NCBI GenBank assembly: GCA_934746015.1
Contig: CAKVEW010000001.1
Location: forward strand, 1-64,000
Source: an uncultured Clostridium sp.
GTDB lineage: Bacteria; Bacillota; Clostridia; Clostridiales; Clostridiaceae
Direction of reading: 5' to 3'
DNA length: 64,000 nucleotides
The notes below the pieces were generated by a model. It did not search any database and was not told the origin of the DNA. It was given only the letters and a program-made list of their open reading frames with translations. The translations under genes and the position numbers were made by a program. This document shows positions 9,307 through 19,120 of the stretch, one piece after another. Numbering within the stretch: position 1 is the stretch's first letter; each line of letters starts with the position of its first letter.

Positions 9307-12300
9307 CTAACTAAAAAGATTTAGTAATTCCTCCTCTGTAATTGAATTTAGTTTTTCTCCTGTTAACATGTTTCCGTCAATTACCTTGCTTATTAATTCC
9401 TTCTTTTCTTCTTGTAATCTAATAATTTTTTCTTCTATTGTATCTTTAGAAATTAACTTTATAACTTCCACAATATTTTTTTGACCTATTCTATAAGCTC
9501 TATCTGTAGCTTGATCCTCCACAGCTGGATTCCACCATGGATCAAAATGTATAACTATATTGGCTGATGTTAAGTTAAGACCAACGCCTCCTGCCTTTAG
9601 CGAAATCAAAAATACATTTGTATTCCCCTCATTAAATTCTTCAGCTAGTCTTAATCTTTCCTTTGCCTTAATGCTACCATCTAAATAAAGATACTCAATA
9701 TTATTATCTTCTAACTTATTTCCTATTTTATTTAAGGCTGAGGTAAATTGTGAAAATATAATTATTTTCTTATTAGCTTCCAAGGCTTCTTCTACTATTT
9801 CTTCAATTGCTTTAATCTTAGAACTTTCTTCTTTAAAATCTTCTATTAAAAGGGATGGGTCTAAACATAATTGGCGTAGTTTTGTAAGAAAAGAGAATAT
9901 TAATATCTTATTTTCCTTATTTTCTTTTAACTTCTTTTTAACTTCCCTCATATAAGAGTTGTAAACTTGTCTTTGCTTACTTGCCATTGGAATTATATAT
10001 TCTTTTTCTATCTTTTCAGGTAATTCATCTAAGACTTCTTCTTTTAACCTTCTTAAAATAAAAGGAGAAATAAGCTCCTTTAATTCCTTTAAGTCTTCAT
10101 CATTACCCTTCATAAATTTTTCTTTAAACTTTTCTGCTGAAAATAAGTACATAGGCATTATAAAATCAAAAATTGACCATAATTCTAGCAAAGTATTTTC
10201 AATAGGAGTACCTGTTAAAGCTATTTTAGTATTTGCTTTTATAGATTTAACAGCTTCTGAAACCTTTGAAGATTTATTTTTAATATTTTGTCCTTCATCA
10301 ATTATGCAAAAATCAAAATTCTTATCTTCATATAGCTTTAAATCTCTTCTTAATGTTCCATAGGTTGTTAATAAAACATGGTAGTCCTTATAATCATCTA
10401 AAATACTACTTCTTTCCTTTAAGCTACCATGGATAATTCCAACCTTTAAGCTTGGTGCAAATTTTTCAAACTCATTTTTCCAATTATATAAAACAGATGT
10501 AGGTGTAATAATTAAGCTTCTTTTCTCTGGCTTAGATAATAGTAAGGTTATAGTTTGAATAGTTTTACCAAGTCCCATATCATCTGCAAGTATTCCTCCA
10601 AAGCCTAAGTCTTCAATGGACCTTAGCCAGTTATAGCCTATTCTTTGATATTCTCTAAGATTAGCATTTAAATTTTCAGGAACGCTATATTCCCTATCTT
10701 TATTTTTTAACTTTTCTAATAAAATATTTATCTTTTCTTCTCCAGATATAAATGGTAATTTTTTATTTTTTATATTATTTTCTAAATGAAGCAAATTAAA
10801 TTTATCCACATAGATTTCTTCTTTATACACATCATTAAATAAATTTAACTCTTCTATGCCTCTAAAAAATCCAATTACTTTTTCATCTTGTAAATCTAGA
10901 AAGCTATTTTTATTACTTCTATAAAAACTACTACCTTTTTTTATTTCATTTAAAACATCTGGAACTTCTCTATATTCTAAGCCTTCTATTTTATATTGAA
11001 AATAGAAGCCTTCATTTTCCTCTCTTAAAGAACTAAAGATATTATTAGAATCTATCAAATTCATATCTTTGAACTCTTTAGATAAATTTACTCTTCCTAT
11101 TTTATTTAAAAATTCTATTCCTTCTTTTAACAAGGTATAGGTTTCTTCTTCATCTCCTATAAATATAAATCTATCATCCTTTTTTATAAATCTATATCTT
11201 TCAAGAGCCATGGCTAATTTTTCAATAGCTTTATAATCTTTAATTCCCTCTAAGCTATTAATATATTCTATTTTTAAAGTACAATAAATATTAGAACCTT
11301 CTTTTGTTATATAAAAATTTGGTGTATTAATCTTGTTTATTTTTTCTTTTATACTTTCATCTATAATAATATCTTTTGATACTTCTCCTAAAACAAATAA
11401 TATCTTTTTTAAATTATCATCTGTATCCTTATAAACTAAAGTATCTTTTTCCCTTAGTTTTTCATATAGCCCCTTATAATATTTCAGTTGTTTTTCAGTA
11501 GGTAAATATATTTTCTTATCGTAAAGCCATATATATTTATCACTATCTAAAGGAATGATACTTTTCTTTTGAGGTTTTACTACTATTGCCTCAGCTTTTT
11601 TCTTTATAGTAAAAATTAAAGGAATATCCTCTTTATAAATTACAGATGTATAATTCATATAATCATAATTTAAGTTTATTTCCTTTTTATTATCTATTAA
11701 ATTTAATAATTCCTTAAGTTCATTATCATAAAGCTTAAAGCTTCTACCATTTGTAATTCTACTTTTATCAGCTTTAATTTTTTCTCTTAAAAAATCTATA
11801 ATTAAATAATCCTTATATTTAAATTTATTATCTTCCTCAAATAAAAATTTTCCTAAAGCTTCAACTGCTATAGTTCCTTCTTTTCCAGCTCTTAATTCAA
11901 GATAATATTCATTTTTATTATTGACTTTAACTTGTTTTAATTTTATATCGAGGTTTAAAGGCTTATTTATATTATTAATTGCTTTATTTTCATTGTTATT
12001 GTAATTATTATTATTTTTATTAATGTTATTGCTATTATTATTTTTAACTTCTTGTTTTTGAATCTTACTATAAGCCTCATAGTAGAACTTATACATAGTT
12101 GCAACTATATGACTACATATATAGTTATTTATTTCTCTACTATTTTCCTCAAATTGATTACAAGTACACTTAACTGCTTTCACTTCATCTTTTAAATCAA
12201 ACTTTATATGTGTACTGTATTCATTTTTATTATCTATAACTCTTCCATAAATATGATAGGTATTATCTATCTTTTTACTTATAACCTTATTAACTGAAGC

Positions 12301-12384
12301 TTCTTTAAATAATTTTTTGCCATTATTCTTAGAAATCATAGATCCTAATTTTAATAATGAGTTTATCATATTTCTTAAATTCAT
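9307..12384 (-). CDS. SNF2-family DEAD/DEAH-box helicase with SWIM zinc finger
   Basis: 1025 residues. The N-terminus has a SWIM zinc finger (CTCNQF then CSHIV, about 75-110), then an Asn-rich linker (about 120-150), the bacterial SNF2-associated region, and a two-lobe SNF2 ATPase. Walker A DDMGLGKT is about residue 600, motif II is DEGQ, and motif VI is DRAYRIGQ. It should be a DNA translocase that remodels protein-DNA complexes. ATG 12384 follows GGAGGG. It leads a three-gene run with DUF488 and a 2H phosphoesterase. Confidence 0.93.
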   Translation of the reverse strand: MNLRNMINSLLKLGSMISKNNGKKLFKEASVNKVISKKIDNTYHIYGRVIDNKNEYSTHIKFDLKDEVKAVKCTCNQFEENSREINNYICSHIVATMYKFYYEAYSKIQKQEVKNNNSNNINKNNNNYNNNENKAINNINKPLNLDIKLKQVKVNNKNEYYLELRAGKEGTIAVEALGKFLFEEDNKFKYKDYLIIDFLREKIKADKSRITNGRSFKLYDNELKELLNLIDNKKEINLNYDYMNYTSVIYKEDIPLIFTIKKKAEAIVVKPQKKSIIPLDSDKYIWLYDKKIYLPTEKQLKYYKGLYEKLREKDTLVYKDTDDNLKKILFVLGEVSKDIIIDESIKEKINKINTPNFYITKEGSNIYCTLKIEYINSLEGIKDYKAIEKLAMALERYRFIKKDDRFIFIGDEEETYTLLKEGIEFLNKIGRVNLSKEFKDMNLIDSNNIFSSLREENEGFYFQYKIEGLEYREVPDVLNEIKKGSSFYRSNKNSFLDLQDEKVIGFFRGIEELNLFNDVYKEEIYVDKFNLLHLENNIKNKKLPFISGEEKINILLEKLKNKDREYSVPENLNANLREYQRIGYNWLRSIEDLGFGGILADDMGLGKTIQTITLLLSKPEKRSLIITPTSVLYNWKNEFEKFAPSLKVGIIHGSLKERSSILDDYKDYHVLLTTYGTLRRDLKLYEDKNFDFCIIDEGQNIKNKSSKVSEAVKSIKANTKIALTGTPIENTLLELWSIFDFIMPMYLFSAEKFKEKFMKGNDEDLKELKELISPFILRRLKEEVLDELPEKIEKEYIIPMASKQRQVYNSYMREVKKKLKENKENKILIFSFLTKLRQLCLDPSLLIEDFKEESSKIKAIEEIVEEALEANKKIIIFSQFTSALNKIGNKLEDNNIEYLYLDGSIKAKERLRLAEEFNEGNTNVFLISLKAGGVGLNLTSANIVIHFDPWWNPAVEDQATDRAYRIGQKNIVEVIKLISKDTIEEKIIRLQEEKKELISKVIDGNMLTGEKLNSITEEELLNLFS

Positions 12385-12510
12385 ATTATCCCTCCTTTAT
12401 AAAGAGCACTTAATATTATAACATATTCCCCTGAGAACCAGTAAATTGGAAACACAAAAATATATAGATATTGTATAATAGAAACATGAATAATAATTTT
12501 GTAGAGGTAA

Positions 12511-13053
12511 ATGATAGTACTTATGAAATATAAAAAATTAAATTATGAGGAATTAAATATAGATTTATTTAATAACTTTCATCGCCATCAAGAAGTTTCA
12601 AAATGTTGGAGAAAAGAGAATAATGGTAAATGGGTAATTAAAGACATTTCTTTTATTGATGATTGGAATGAAGAAGAATATAAGATTCTTGTAAAGTATC
12701 TTAAGAATACCATAAAAACAAAAGGAGTAGTCTATGGTGCATTTCTTAATAATAAATTAAAGGGCTTTGCCTCTGTTGAATATGGATTTATAGATAAAAA
12801 TAATGAGTATTTTGATTTATCTAGCCTCCATGTGTCAGAAGACATGAGAGGTAATGGAATAGGAAAAACCTTATTTGAAATGTCTGCTAAATGGGCAAAA
12901 ACTTCTGGTGCTAAAAAGCTTTATATTTCTTCTCATTCTTCAGTGGAAACCCAAAGGTTTTACAAAGCAATGGGATGCATTGAAGCCTTAGAATACAATG
13001 AAAAACATGTTAAAAATGAACCTTATGACTGCCAATTGGAATATGTAATTTAA
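12511..13053 (+). CDS. GNAT family N-acetyltransferase
   Basis: 180 residues with the GNAT acetyl-CoA loop VSEDMRGNGIGKTLF (about 108-122) and the C-terminal strand with VETQRFYKAMGC. The start at 12511 has GAGGT only 3 nt away; ATG 12523 would sit 15 nt away, so 12511 is kept. It is divergent from the helicase operon. Substrate unknown. Confidence 0.88.
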   Translation: MIVLMKYKKLNYEELNIDLFNNFHRHQEVSKCWRKENNGKWVIKDISFIDDWNEEEYKILVKYLKNTIKTKGVVYGAFLNNKLKGFASVEYGFIDKNNEYFDLSSLHVSEDMRGNGIGKTLFEMSAKWAKTSGAKKLYISSHSSVETQRFYKAMGCIEALEYNEKHVKNEPYDCQLEYVI

Positions 13054-13055
13054 TG

Positions 13056-13120
13056 AAAAAGAAAGTACCTGTTGCACAATTTTAATTAGGCTATTCTACC
13101 GCAGATACTTTCTTTTCTTA
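13056..13120 (+). terminator. Terminator after the GNAT gene
   Basis: AAGAAAGTA pairs with TACTTTCTT across a 40-nt loop, followed by TTTTC. The stem is short for such a loop, so confidence is moderate. The next 270 bp (13121-13390) hold a small GTAGC/GCTAC hairpin near 13132-13153 and AT-rich sequence with a lone TTGCGACAGC; I see no gene there. Confidence 0.5.
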
Positions 13121-13391
13121 TATATATGGAAAGTAGCTTTTTAAAGGATGCTACTCAGAACCTTAGTTGTACTGACTCACAATATAAAATTAAAAATATA
13201 AAATAAAAACATAAAATTTAAAATTGATTTAGAAATTCCTTACGGAGTTTCAAAAATTAATTTTTTAATTTTTAACCTCTTGCGACAGCACTATTTATCA
13301 TTTCACTTTATTTTCCTCTTTCTGTACTAGTCCTATTTTCATTTAATAAAAAAGTATATCTATTAATTTTACTTATTTTTTTAAAATAAAA

Positions 13392-13420
13392 AAGAGTTTT
13401 AAGATGAACTCAAAACTCTT
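13392..13420 (-). terminator. Terminator of the zinc-ribbon gene
   Basis: Minus strand AAGAGTTTT, 11-nt loop, AAAACTCTT followed by TTTATTTT; 14 bp past the stop. Confidence 0.85.
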
Positions 13421-13433
13421 GATATAAGCAAAA

Positions 13434-13586
13434 CTATCTTCTATTTTGTTCCTTCTTAGCTCTTCTACAAGCTATACATCTTGTTGGCTCATTATCGAAT
13501 CCTTTTTCCTTGTAGAATTCTTGTTCTCCTACTGAAAATATGAATTCACTTCCGCAATCTCTGCATGTTATTGTCTTATCTGACAT
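13434..13586 (-). CDS. Small zinc-ribbon protein
   Basis: 50 residues starting MSDKTITCRDCGSEFIFSVG. Two CxxC pairs (CRDC and CIAC) about 30 residues apart form a zinc ribbon of the probable zinc-ribbon (zf-trcl type) family, which has no settled function. An 86-residue reading is possible, but the extra N-terminus is unconserved-looking and AGGAGG lies 8 nt before ATG 13586, which fixes the start. Confidence 0.85.
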   Translation of the reverse strand: MSDKTITCRDCGSEFIFSVGEQEFYKEKGFDNEPTRCIACRRAKKEQNRR

Positions 13587-13783
13587 AAATATTCCTCCTA
13601 AATTAAAGATTTGAAATTGATAATAATCTCTAATTAACGAGAAATTACTTATCCAAATTAAACCTATTTTTTTGTTAGCATTTTTGCTACTCATTTAATA
13701 TAACATATTAAATTCTTAATTGCAAGTATTTTTTTAATTTATTTATATTTCAGAAAATTCTTGAGAGAAGTCCTACTGATTTA

Positions 13784-14347
13784 TTAAACCCGAAGTATAT
13801 ATTCCATACTTTTAGCATTAAGTCCCTGAAACTTTATTATTACAATTAAAGGCATAACATTCTTTATCATATTGAAATCTTTATAATTAAAAGTATTATC
13901 ATAATAATTAATTATTGTACTTAGTGCTGTCCCATGAGTTCCTATTAATATATTTTCGTCATTATTTTCACTAAGAAGCTTATCTAAGGCTCTTATATTT
14001 CTCTCTTGCACTTCTTTTAAATTTTCTCCTTCTTCAAGACTATAATTAAAATCATCCCATTGTTTCTCTGCAAACCTATTAAAATCTTTTATCCAACTAT
14101 TAGAGACTTTTCTCTCTCTAAAATCTTCAACTAATTCAATATCCTTATTAGCAAGAGTTGCAAAGTCCCTTATAGTATCAACTGATCTTTTATAGGGACT
14201 TGAATATATTTTACTTATATTTTTATCCTTTAAAAATTCAGTTACTTTCTTGCTATCATTAATTCCTTCTTCACTAAGAGGCTTTGTGAAATCATCTTGT
14301 ACATTAAAGTCTGGCTTTGCATGTCTTACAAAATAAACTTTATTCAT
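13784..14347 (-). CDS. Histidine phosphatase family protein
   Basis: 187 residues with the phosphoglycerate-mutase-like catalytic start VYFVRHAKPDF (RHA in place of RHG) and a second histidine in IGTHGTALS about 145. Likely a small cytosolic phosphatase; substrate unknown. It follows the hypothetical lipoprotein gene by 24 bp and may share its transcript. Confidence 0.85.
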   Translation of the reverse strand: MNKVYFVRHAKPDFNVQDDFTKPLSEEGINDSKKVTEFLKDKNISKIYSSPYKRSVDTIRDFATLANKDIELVEDFRERKVSNSWIKDFNRFAEKQWDDFNYSLEEGENLKEVQERNIRALDKLLSENNDENILIGTHGTALSTIINYYDNTFNYKDFNMIKNVMPLIVIIKFQGLNAKSMEYILRV

Positions 14348-14371
14348 AGCTATATAACCCCTTTCCTTTTT

Positions 14372-15004
14372 TTATTTATCTACCTTAGTTCCTCCCCATT
14401 CAACCACTGTAAATCCTTCTCTATTAAATTGCTCAAGCTTTTGTTCTTTAATTTCAATAGGCTTGTCCAGAGGTTTAAAAACCATCATTACTCTTAAAAT
14501 AGAATCTGGTTTAGGACTTATATTAAGCTTTGCATACTCATCATATTCTTCTCCTGCAAAATATATAAGGTTGTATTTATTTTCTTGTAAAATAGGAAGC
14601 CAATAAACTATAAATTCATTATATTCCTTTGGAGTTAAACCAATGTATTCTAACTTTTTTTGTAGAAAATCCATAGTATCTTCATTTTTTACAACAAATC
14701 CTTCTGATATATCATAATTCAAACTTGATATTCCTTCCCAGAATAAATATGCATACTCCCTATTATCTTCAAGATTAATTAAAGTTCCATCTGGTTTAGC
14801 CTTAACTGTCCAACCATCCTTATATTCAGGATAAGTGATTGTTAGATCTCCTTTATATTCAAGTTTAACATCTATAACCTCTTCTTGAGTTGGATATAAA
14901 TATATTACTGGCTTTTCAGCCTTGACATTAGAATTACATGAAAATAAAAATACTGTAATAAATACAATAAATAAGAATAAATATCCTTTTCTACTTAATC
15001 TCAT
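14372..15004 (-). CDS. Hypothetical lipoprotein
   Basis: 210 residues with a lipoprotein signal (MRLSRKG, hydrophobic core, lipobox LFSC). The mature chain begins with EKPVIYLYPTQEEVIDVKL and ends with FTVVEWGGTKVDK, motifs shared by a widespread uncharacterised family that seems to form beta-rich extracellular domains. Its start overlaps the end of the upstream GNAT gene by 14 nt, so translation is coupled. Function unknown. Confidence 0.8.
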   Translation of the reverse strand: MRLSRKGYLFLFIVFITVFLFSCNSNVKAEKPVIYLYPTQEEVIDVKLEYKGDLTITYPEYKDGWTVKAKPDGTLINLEDNREYAYLFWEGISSLNYDISEGFVVKNEDTMDFLQKKLEYIGLTPKEYNEFIVYWLPILQENKYNLIYFAGEEYDEYAKLNISPKPDSILRVMMVFKPLDKPIEIKEQKLEQFNREGFTVVEWGGTKVDK

Positions 15005-15554
15005 TAAATTTCATTCCTTCCTTATAATAATCTTTTAAAATGTTGTAGTACAAAACATTTACCTCAATATTATCTAATAATTTTAGATTTTCTTTTTTGG
15101 TAAATTTATATTTAAAACCACATTTTTCGTTAACCCTTTTAGAGTTATTATTAAAATCAAAATGTCCACACCATATTAAATCTAAGTCTATTTTGTTAAA
15201 TCCATAGTTAATTAATGCTTTTACTGCTTCTGGAACATATTCATTCCCCCAATATTTTGGGTTTAAAACATAACCAATTTCCCTTTGTTTTAAATACTTG
15301 AGAGAAATATCTGGCTTTCTGTTATGTAACCCTATGCCTCCAATTACTTTATTTTCTTCTTTTAAAATTATTGCATATGAATCATTATCCCTTATGAACC
15401 TTTTAATTACTTTTCTGCTTTCATTTTCTGATTTATGTGGTTTCCATCCAGCATTTGGCCCTACTAATTCACTTTGAGCATATTCATATAAGTCACTGCT
15501 ATCACTAAGTCTCCAAGGTCTCAAAATTAATCTATTTGTAATTATATCCTTCAT
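14991..15554 (-). CDS. GNAT family N-acetyltransferase, RimJ/RimL type
   Basis: 187 residues beginning MKDIITNRLILRPWRLSD, the RimJ/RimL signature start, then EIGYVLNPKYWGNEYVPEAV (acetyl-CoA region) and NNNSKRVNEKCGF. A longer reading to 15623 exists, but AAGGAGGT 5 nt before ATG 15554 decides the start. May modify ribosomal protein N-termini or small molecules. Confidence 0.88.
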   Translation of the reverse strand: MKDIITNRLILRPWRLSDSSDLYEYAQSELVGPNAGWKPHKSENESRKVIKRFIRDNDSYAIILKEENKVIGGIGLHNRKPDISLKYLKQREIGYVLNPKYWGNEYVPEAVKALINYGFNKIDLDLIWCGHFDFNNNSKRVNEKCGFKYKFTKKENLKLLDNIEVNVLYYNILKDYYKEGMKFNEIK

Positions 15555-15744
15555 TTTTACCTCCTTTTTAATTAGTTCTAATATAAATTTTTCAACACAT
15601 TTATCAGTATCAATAAGCTCCAAAAATTTGTTTTTTCCATCTTAAATAATAACAGCATCTTTTTTACAGTTTATATTTCATTAATAACCATAGTAAATTA
15701 TATGATGTTTCTCACTAACTATATGATAAATCTATCTTAATGAA

Positions 15745-15996
15745 GCTGCTATAAAATATCTGTTTTTTCTTTTATCTCACAGAAAGGATATTATACTAGT
15801 TTCATCAATCCCTGTATTTACTGTTGAACCAATTAATAATGCTACTCAAGGTATAAATTATGAATATACTCCTAGGGAAGGTTCTATAGAAGAATTATAC
15901 AAAGATATTATAGTAACACTCCTTGAGCCTGTAATTACCAATGAGGTAGCAACTTACTACGGTAAAGCTCTTCTATATGATTTATTTGATAGATGA
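15745..15996 (+). pseudogene. Unrecognised coding relic
   Basis: An open plus frame without a start codon reads RKDIILVSSIPVFTVEPINN and continues with normal-looking composition to LLYDLFDR-stop (TGA 15994-15996). The upstream frame is closed near 15730. No ribosome binding site is present. It looks like the 3' end of a lost gene; I do not recognise the family. The rest of 15555-16218 is AT-rich and shows only the terminator repeat at 16132. Confidence 0.35.
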
Positions 15997-16131
15997 TTAC
16001 AAAGACTTAAAGCTTTAACTTATTTTATTTCAAAGTAAAGTATATAAAGTATTTATTAATTAGGAAGTAGATTAAATTAGATTTAGTGCTTAATTTTTTA
16101 TATTATTTCGCAATGGATTCAAAATGATATA

Positions 16132-16176
16132 AACTAAATAATACCGTACATTTATCATTGAATAATACGGTATTCT
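16132..16176 (-). repeat. Repeated terminator element, copy 1
   Basis: AATACCGTA pairs with TACGGTATT around a 17-nt loop. The whole 45-60 bp segment, beginning AACTAAATAATACCGTA, recurs at 23612. It lies downstream of the SRPBCC gene and probably terminates it; U-rich flanks occur on both strands. Confidence 0.7.
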
Positions 16177-16218
16177 TATATATTTATTTTACAACTCTAG
16201 TAAGCAGCAATACATATT

Positions 16219-16671
16219 TTAAGATCTTGCTTCCTCAGCATACTTCTTAAAATTATCTAATATTGCTTGCCAACCCTTTTGTTGTTGCTCAATTGTATTA
16301 GTTTTTTCTGCTTCAAAAATTTCTATTATCTTAGTTTCATTTTGTTGATTTATAAAATTTATTTTAACTTTTCTACCATCATCTAAAATATATGAAATAG
16401 CATCATTTAGTTTTACTTCATTATAAGTGCCACTAAAATCAAATCCAAAACTCCCGTCCTTAGCTTCCATTCTTGTGATAAATTTGCCACCTACCCTTAA
16501 ATCATTTTCAGAGTATGGAGTATGCCAATCATCTGAAGCACTATTCCATTTGGTTATATGTTGTGGCTCTGTCCAATATTCCCATACTCTCTCTATAGGT
16601 AAATCAACTGTTATTTCTATCCTTATATTTGAATTAGTATTTTCTTTCATATTATTTTCACATCCCTTCAT
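16219..16671 (-). CDS. SRPBCC domain protein (AHSA1/START-like)
   Basis: About 150 residues. RIEITVDLPIERVWEYWTEP, then VGGKFITRMEAKDGSFGFDFSG and a C-terminal GWQAILDNFKKYAEE helix form an AHSA1-type hydrophobic ligand-binding fold. The start is uncertain: ATG 16671 or ATG 16650, neither with an ideally spaced ribosome binding site. Ligand and role unknown; such proteins often act as small-molecule binders or regulators. The 260 bp upstream (16672-16935) hold only short unassigned open fragments. Confidence 0.8.
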   Translation of the reverse strand: MKGCENNMKENTNSNIRIEITVDLPIERVWEYWTEPQHITKWNSASDDWHTPYSENDLRVGGKFITRMEAKDGSFGFDFSGTYNEVKLNDAISYILDDGRKVKINFINQQNETKIIEIFEAEKTNTIEQQQKGWQAILDNFKKYAEEARS

Positions 16672-16935
16672 TTTATATTTATTAACTTTTGTCCTATTAA
16701 TTTAATATAATTATACAATAATACTTAACTTATTTGCACTTTTTCTTATCATCTTACTATTCAGCTTTTAAAGAACATATCTTATTAATTCCTTCTATAA
16801 AAAACTCACTCACTATTCTTTCATTAATAAAACCACATTGTTTGGTAAGAAAAATAAATATGGTGCTGTAAAAACTGCTAAAGATATTACAAGTTTTTTA
16901 ATTCAATACTTGATTTATTTTTCATAAAACGCCCC

Positions 16936-17499
16936 TTATCTTTCATCACTTCTTTTAGAAATCATATATATACCTTTTATATTTAAATTAAGATTTTTTA
17001 CTATAATATTTATAAGGACTTCTTCTAAAGCAGCAAGAGTTGATACACTACATACTATAACACTGCATATATTTATCCCTACTAATCTATATATTAATGG
17101 AGTGAAAAATAATAATATTCCTGCTAATTTATTTGCATAAGTGTGTAAAAATGCTACTTCACCAAACTTTAAACCTCCAATAATCAATGATAAAACTTTA
17201 ATTATAAAAATAAATACAATCCATAAAATCATCCATAATTCTAATCTTAAGCTTGGTAAAATTTTTATAAGTATAGTAATAATGAAAAATGCATCAGCTA
17301 CACTATCTAATCTTGCACCAAACTTACTACATAATTTAAATTTTCTAGCAATATATCCATCTAAAACATCACTTAAGCCACAAAGAAAATAAAATATAAA
17401 AAATATACTTGAAAATGACTCTGTGAATATTATTAAGGCTGTACATATAATTCTAATTAATGTTATAAAATTAGGTATGAATTTACTATTTACTCTCAT
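16936..17499 (-). CDS. CDP-alcohol phosphatidyltransferase family protein
   Basis: 187 residues, four or five membrane helices. The catalytic motif D-G-x2-A-R-x8-G-x3-D-x3-D is complete: DGYIARKFKLCSKFGARLDS then ADA. It transfers a phosphatidyl group from CDP-diacylglycerol to an alcohol; PgsA-like or a paralogue, acceptor unknown. GGGAGA precedes the ATG. Last gene of a minus-strand run with VOC and GNAT genes (17-bp gap). Confidence 0.88.
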   Translation of the reverse strand: MRVNSKFIPNFITLIRIICTALIIFTESFSSIFFIFYFLCGLSDVLDGYIARKFKLCSKFGARLDSVADAFFIITILIKILPSLRLELWMILWIVFIFIIKVLSLIIGGLKFGEVAFLHTYANKLAGILLFFTPLIYRLVGINICSVIVCSVSTLAALEEVLINIIVKNLNLNIKGIYMISKRSDER

Positions 17500-17516
17500 T
17501 TATTTCTCCCTGATTA

Positions 17517-17948
17517 TTAAAATTTAAGTAACCCATTTTCATCATATTTAAAGTCTGGTCCCCATGCAACTTCCCAGTAGTAGCCATCCAAGTCTGCAAA
17601 ATAGCCATGATATCCACCCCAAAACACATCTTGAGGCTCTTTAACTATCTCTGCACCTGCATTTCTAGCTAATTCAATAATCTTATTAACATCTTCCTTT
17701 TTTTCTACATTATAAGCTAATGTAATTCCTGCAAAACCATTTGATATTTTAGGAGTATTTTCTTCACTAATATCTTTTGCTAATAAATCTAAAGGGAACA
17801 GTTCAAACTTAGTTCCAGGTGTATCAAAAAATATTACATCTGGATTATTTCCCTTCTCATCAGTCTGAAATCCAAGCTTATCTCTATAAAACTGTATGGA
17901 TTTCTCCATGCTTCTTACCCCTAAACAAATACATGTAATTTTATTCAT
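17517..17948 (-). CDS. VOC family (glyoxalase/dioxygenase-like) protein
   Basis: 143 residues: ICLGVRSMEKSIQFYRDKLG at the N-terminus and DPDGYYWEVAW-like ADLDGYYWEVAWGPDF at the C-terminus, the hallmarks of a single VOC domain pair. Could be a lyase, dioxygenase or binding protein. GGAGG precedes ATG 17948. Between a GNAT and the phosphatidyltransferase-like gene. Confidence 0.88.
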   Translation of the reverse strand: MNKITCICLGVRSMEKSIQFYRDKLGFQTDEKGNNPDVIFFDTPGTKFELFPLDLLAKDISEENTPKISNGFAGITLAYNVEKKEDVNKIIELARNAGAEIVKEPQDVFWGGYHGYFADLDGYYWEVAWGPDFKYDENGLLKF

Positions 17949-17975
17949 CTCAAAATTCCTCCATTATAAAATCTA

Positions 17976-18485
17976 TTATCTAATTATTTTAGACATATAG
18001 TATTCATCTACATATTCTCCATCAATATACATTGATTTTCTTTTTATACCTTCTATTTCAAAACCATTTTTCTTATATAAATTTAAAGCTATTTCATTAT
18101 TACAAATTACTGTAAGCTCAAGTCTTACAATATTTTTTTCCTCTGCCCATTCATTTAATTTTTTGAAAAGCTCTGTACCAATTCCTCTATTTCTGTACTT
18201 TTTTCTTATTCCTACCACTATATATGCACTATGTTTAGTTCTTCTTACATTCCCTATCTGAGCTATAATATATCCTATAATTTCATTTCCATCCACCGCT
18301 AAAAAACATAAATCATCACCATCTACAGCATTATCAACAATCCCTTGAAGTCTAGCTAATTTTTTTACTCTTTCACCAGGTTCAAACAACATAAACTTTG
18401 TTTCATAATCTAATTGGTTCATCATATTCCATAAAGATTCTGTATCTAATTTTTCAATATTTCTAAATATAATATTTTCATTCAT
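17976..18485 (-). CDS. GNAT family N-acetyltransferase
   Basis: 169 residues. GIRKKYRNRGIGTELFKKLN is the acetyl-CoA-binding loop and NNEIALNLYKKNGFEIEG the following helix-strand. First gene of a short operon with VOC and phosphatidyltransferase-like genes. Substrate unknown. Confidence 0.9.
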   Translation of the reverse strand: MNENIIFRNIEKLDTESLWNMMNQLDYETKFMLFEPGERVKKLARLQGIVDNAVDGDDLCFLAVDGNEIIGYIIAQIGNVRRTKHSAYIVVGIRKKYRNRGIGTELFKKLNEWAEEKNIVRLELTVICNNEIALNLYKKNGFEIEGIKRKSMYIDGEYVDEYYMSKIIR

Positions 18486-18697
18486 AAATTTTATCCCCTA
18501 TAATTTTCCCTTTATTAATTCTCATAAGTAACTATATTCTCTTTTTCATTTTATGTATTCTTATAATTTTAAGTATATCAAAGGGCTACTCTTTTTACAA
18601 TATATGGTTAAACCTTCTTCTTATATATAAGTCTCATTTTAATATAATGTTGATAATATACAAATTTAATTGATTTCAGTCTAAAACTGTTGTTGGA

Positions 18698-18901
18698 TTA
18701 TGAATCTCCTACTTTGATGTTATTAATTAAATTATCCGCCATTTCAGCCCAGTATCCTGTAGAAAGTTTCTTTTTCTCTTTTCCTCGGCTTGTTAATCCT
18801 GATATCGAAATAGAATCTTTAAATTCTAGTTTATGATTGGATTTAATTTTGCTAGCAAATGTAGAAGTACTTTTAATATGGGAAACTTCAGCAATATTTG
18901 A
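18698..18901 (-). pseudogene. Unrecognised C-terminal coding relic beside the IS91-type element
   Basis: A 67-codon open minus frame reads AEVSHIKSTSTFASKIKSNH, continues through KLSTGYWAEMADNLINNIKV and stops at 18698. It has no start and is closed by stops at 18902, about 80 bp from the left end of the mobile element, so element insertion or later deletion may have removed its 5' part. Family not recognised. The remaining gap to 18485 is AT-rich with no further signal. Confidence 0.4.
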
Positions 18902-18984
18902 TTATAGTCCATGAATTTAAAATATGGGGTTTTTATGCAAAGATAATGTATAATAAAAGTATAAATTATTACTCAATAGTATTG

Positions 18985-19005
18985 TAGAACTAAATCGCTA
19001 AAAGC
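18985..19005 (+). repeat. Left inverted repeat of the IS91-type element
   Basis: Reads TAGAACTAAATCGCTAAAAG plus one C. Its complement occurs at 21297-21317 with two mismatches. TCGCT-AAA-AGCGA inside it can fold alone. Confidence 0.7.
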
Positions 19006-19051
19006 GACGGCTAGGTTTAGTGATTAAACTTAATTATATATGGAAAAAATA

Positions 19052-19088
19052 AGAAGTGAAGTTTCTTTCTCAAGGAAGCTTCACTTCT
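19052..19088 (+). other. Hairpin in the recombinase leader
   Basis: AGAAGTGAAG pairs perfectly with CTTCACTTCT across a 17-nt loop, ending 22 nt before the ribosome binding site of the tyrosine recombinase. It could limit read-through transcription into the element or be a recombination/replication signal. Confidence 0.55.
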
Positions 19089-19120
19089 CACATTTTATGC
19101 ACTTTTTAAGGAGTGATAAA

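Noticed and set aside
16750..16935. Possible small genes in both strands upstream of the phosphatidyltransferase gene
   Set aside because: Only 20-30 codon open stretches without starts or ribosome binding sites; could be relics but no family can be named.
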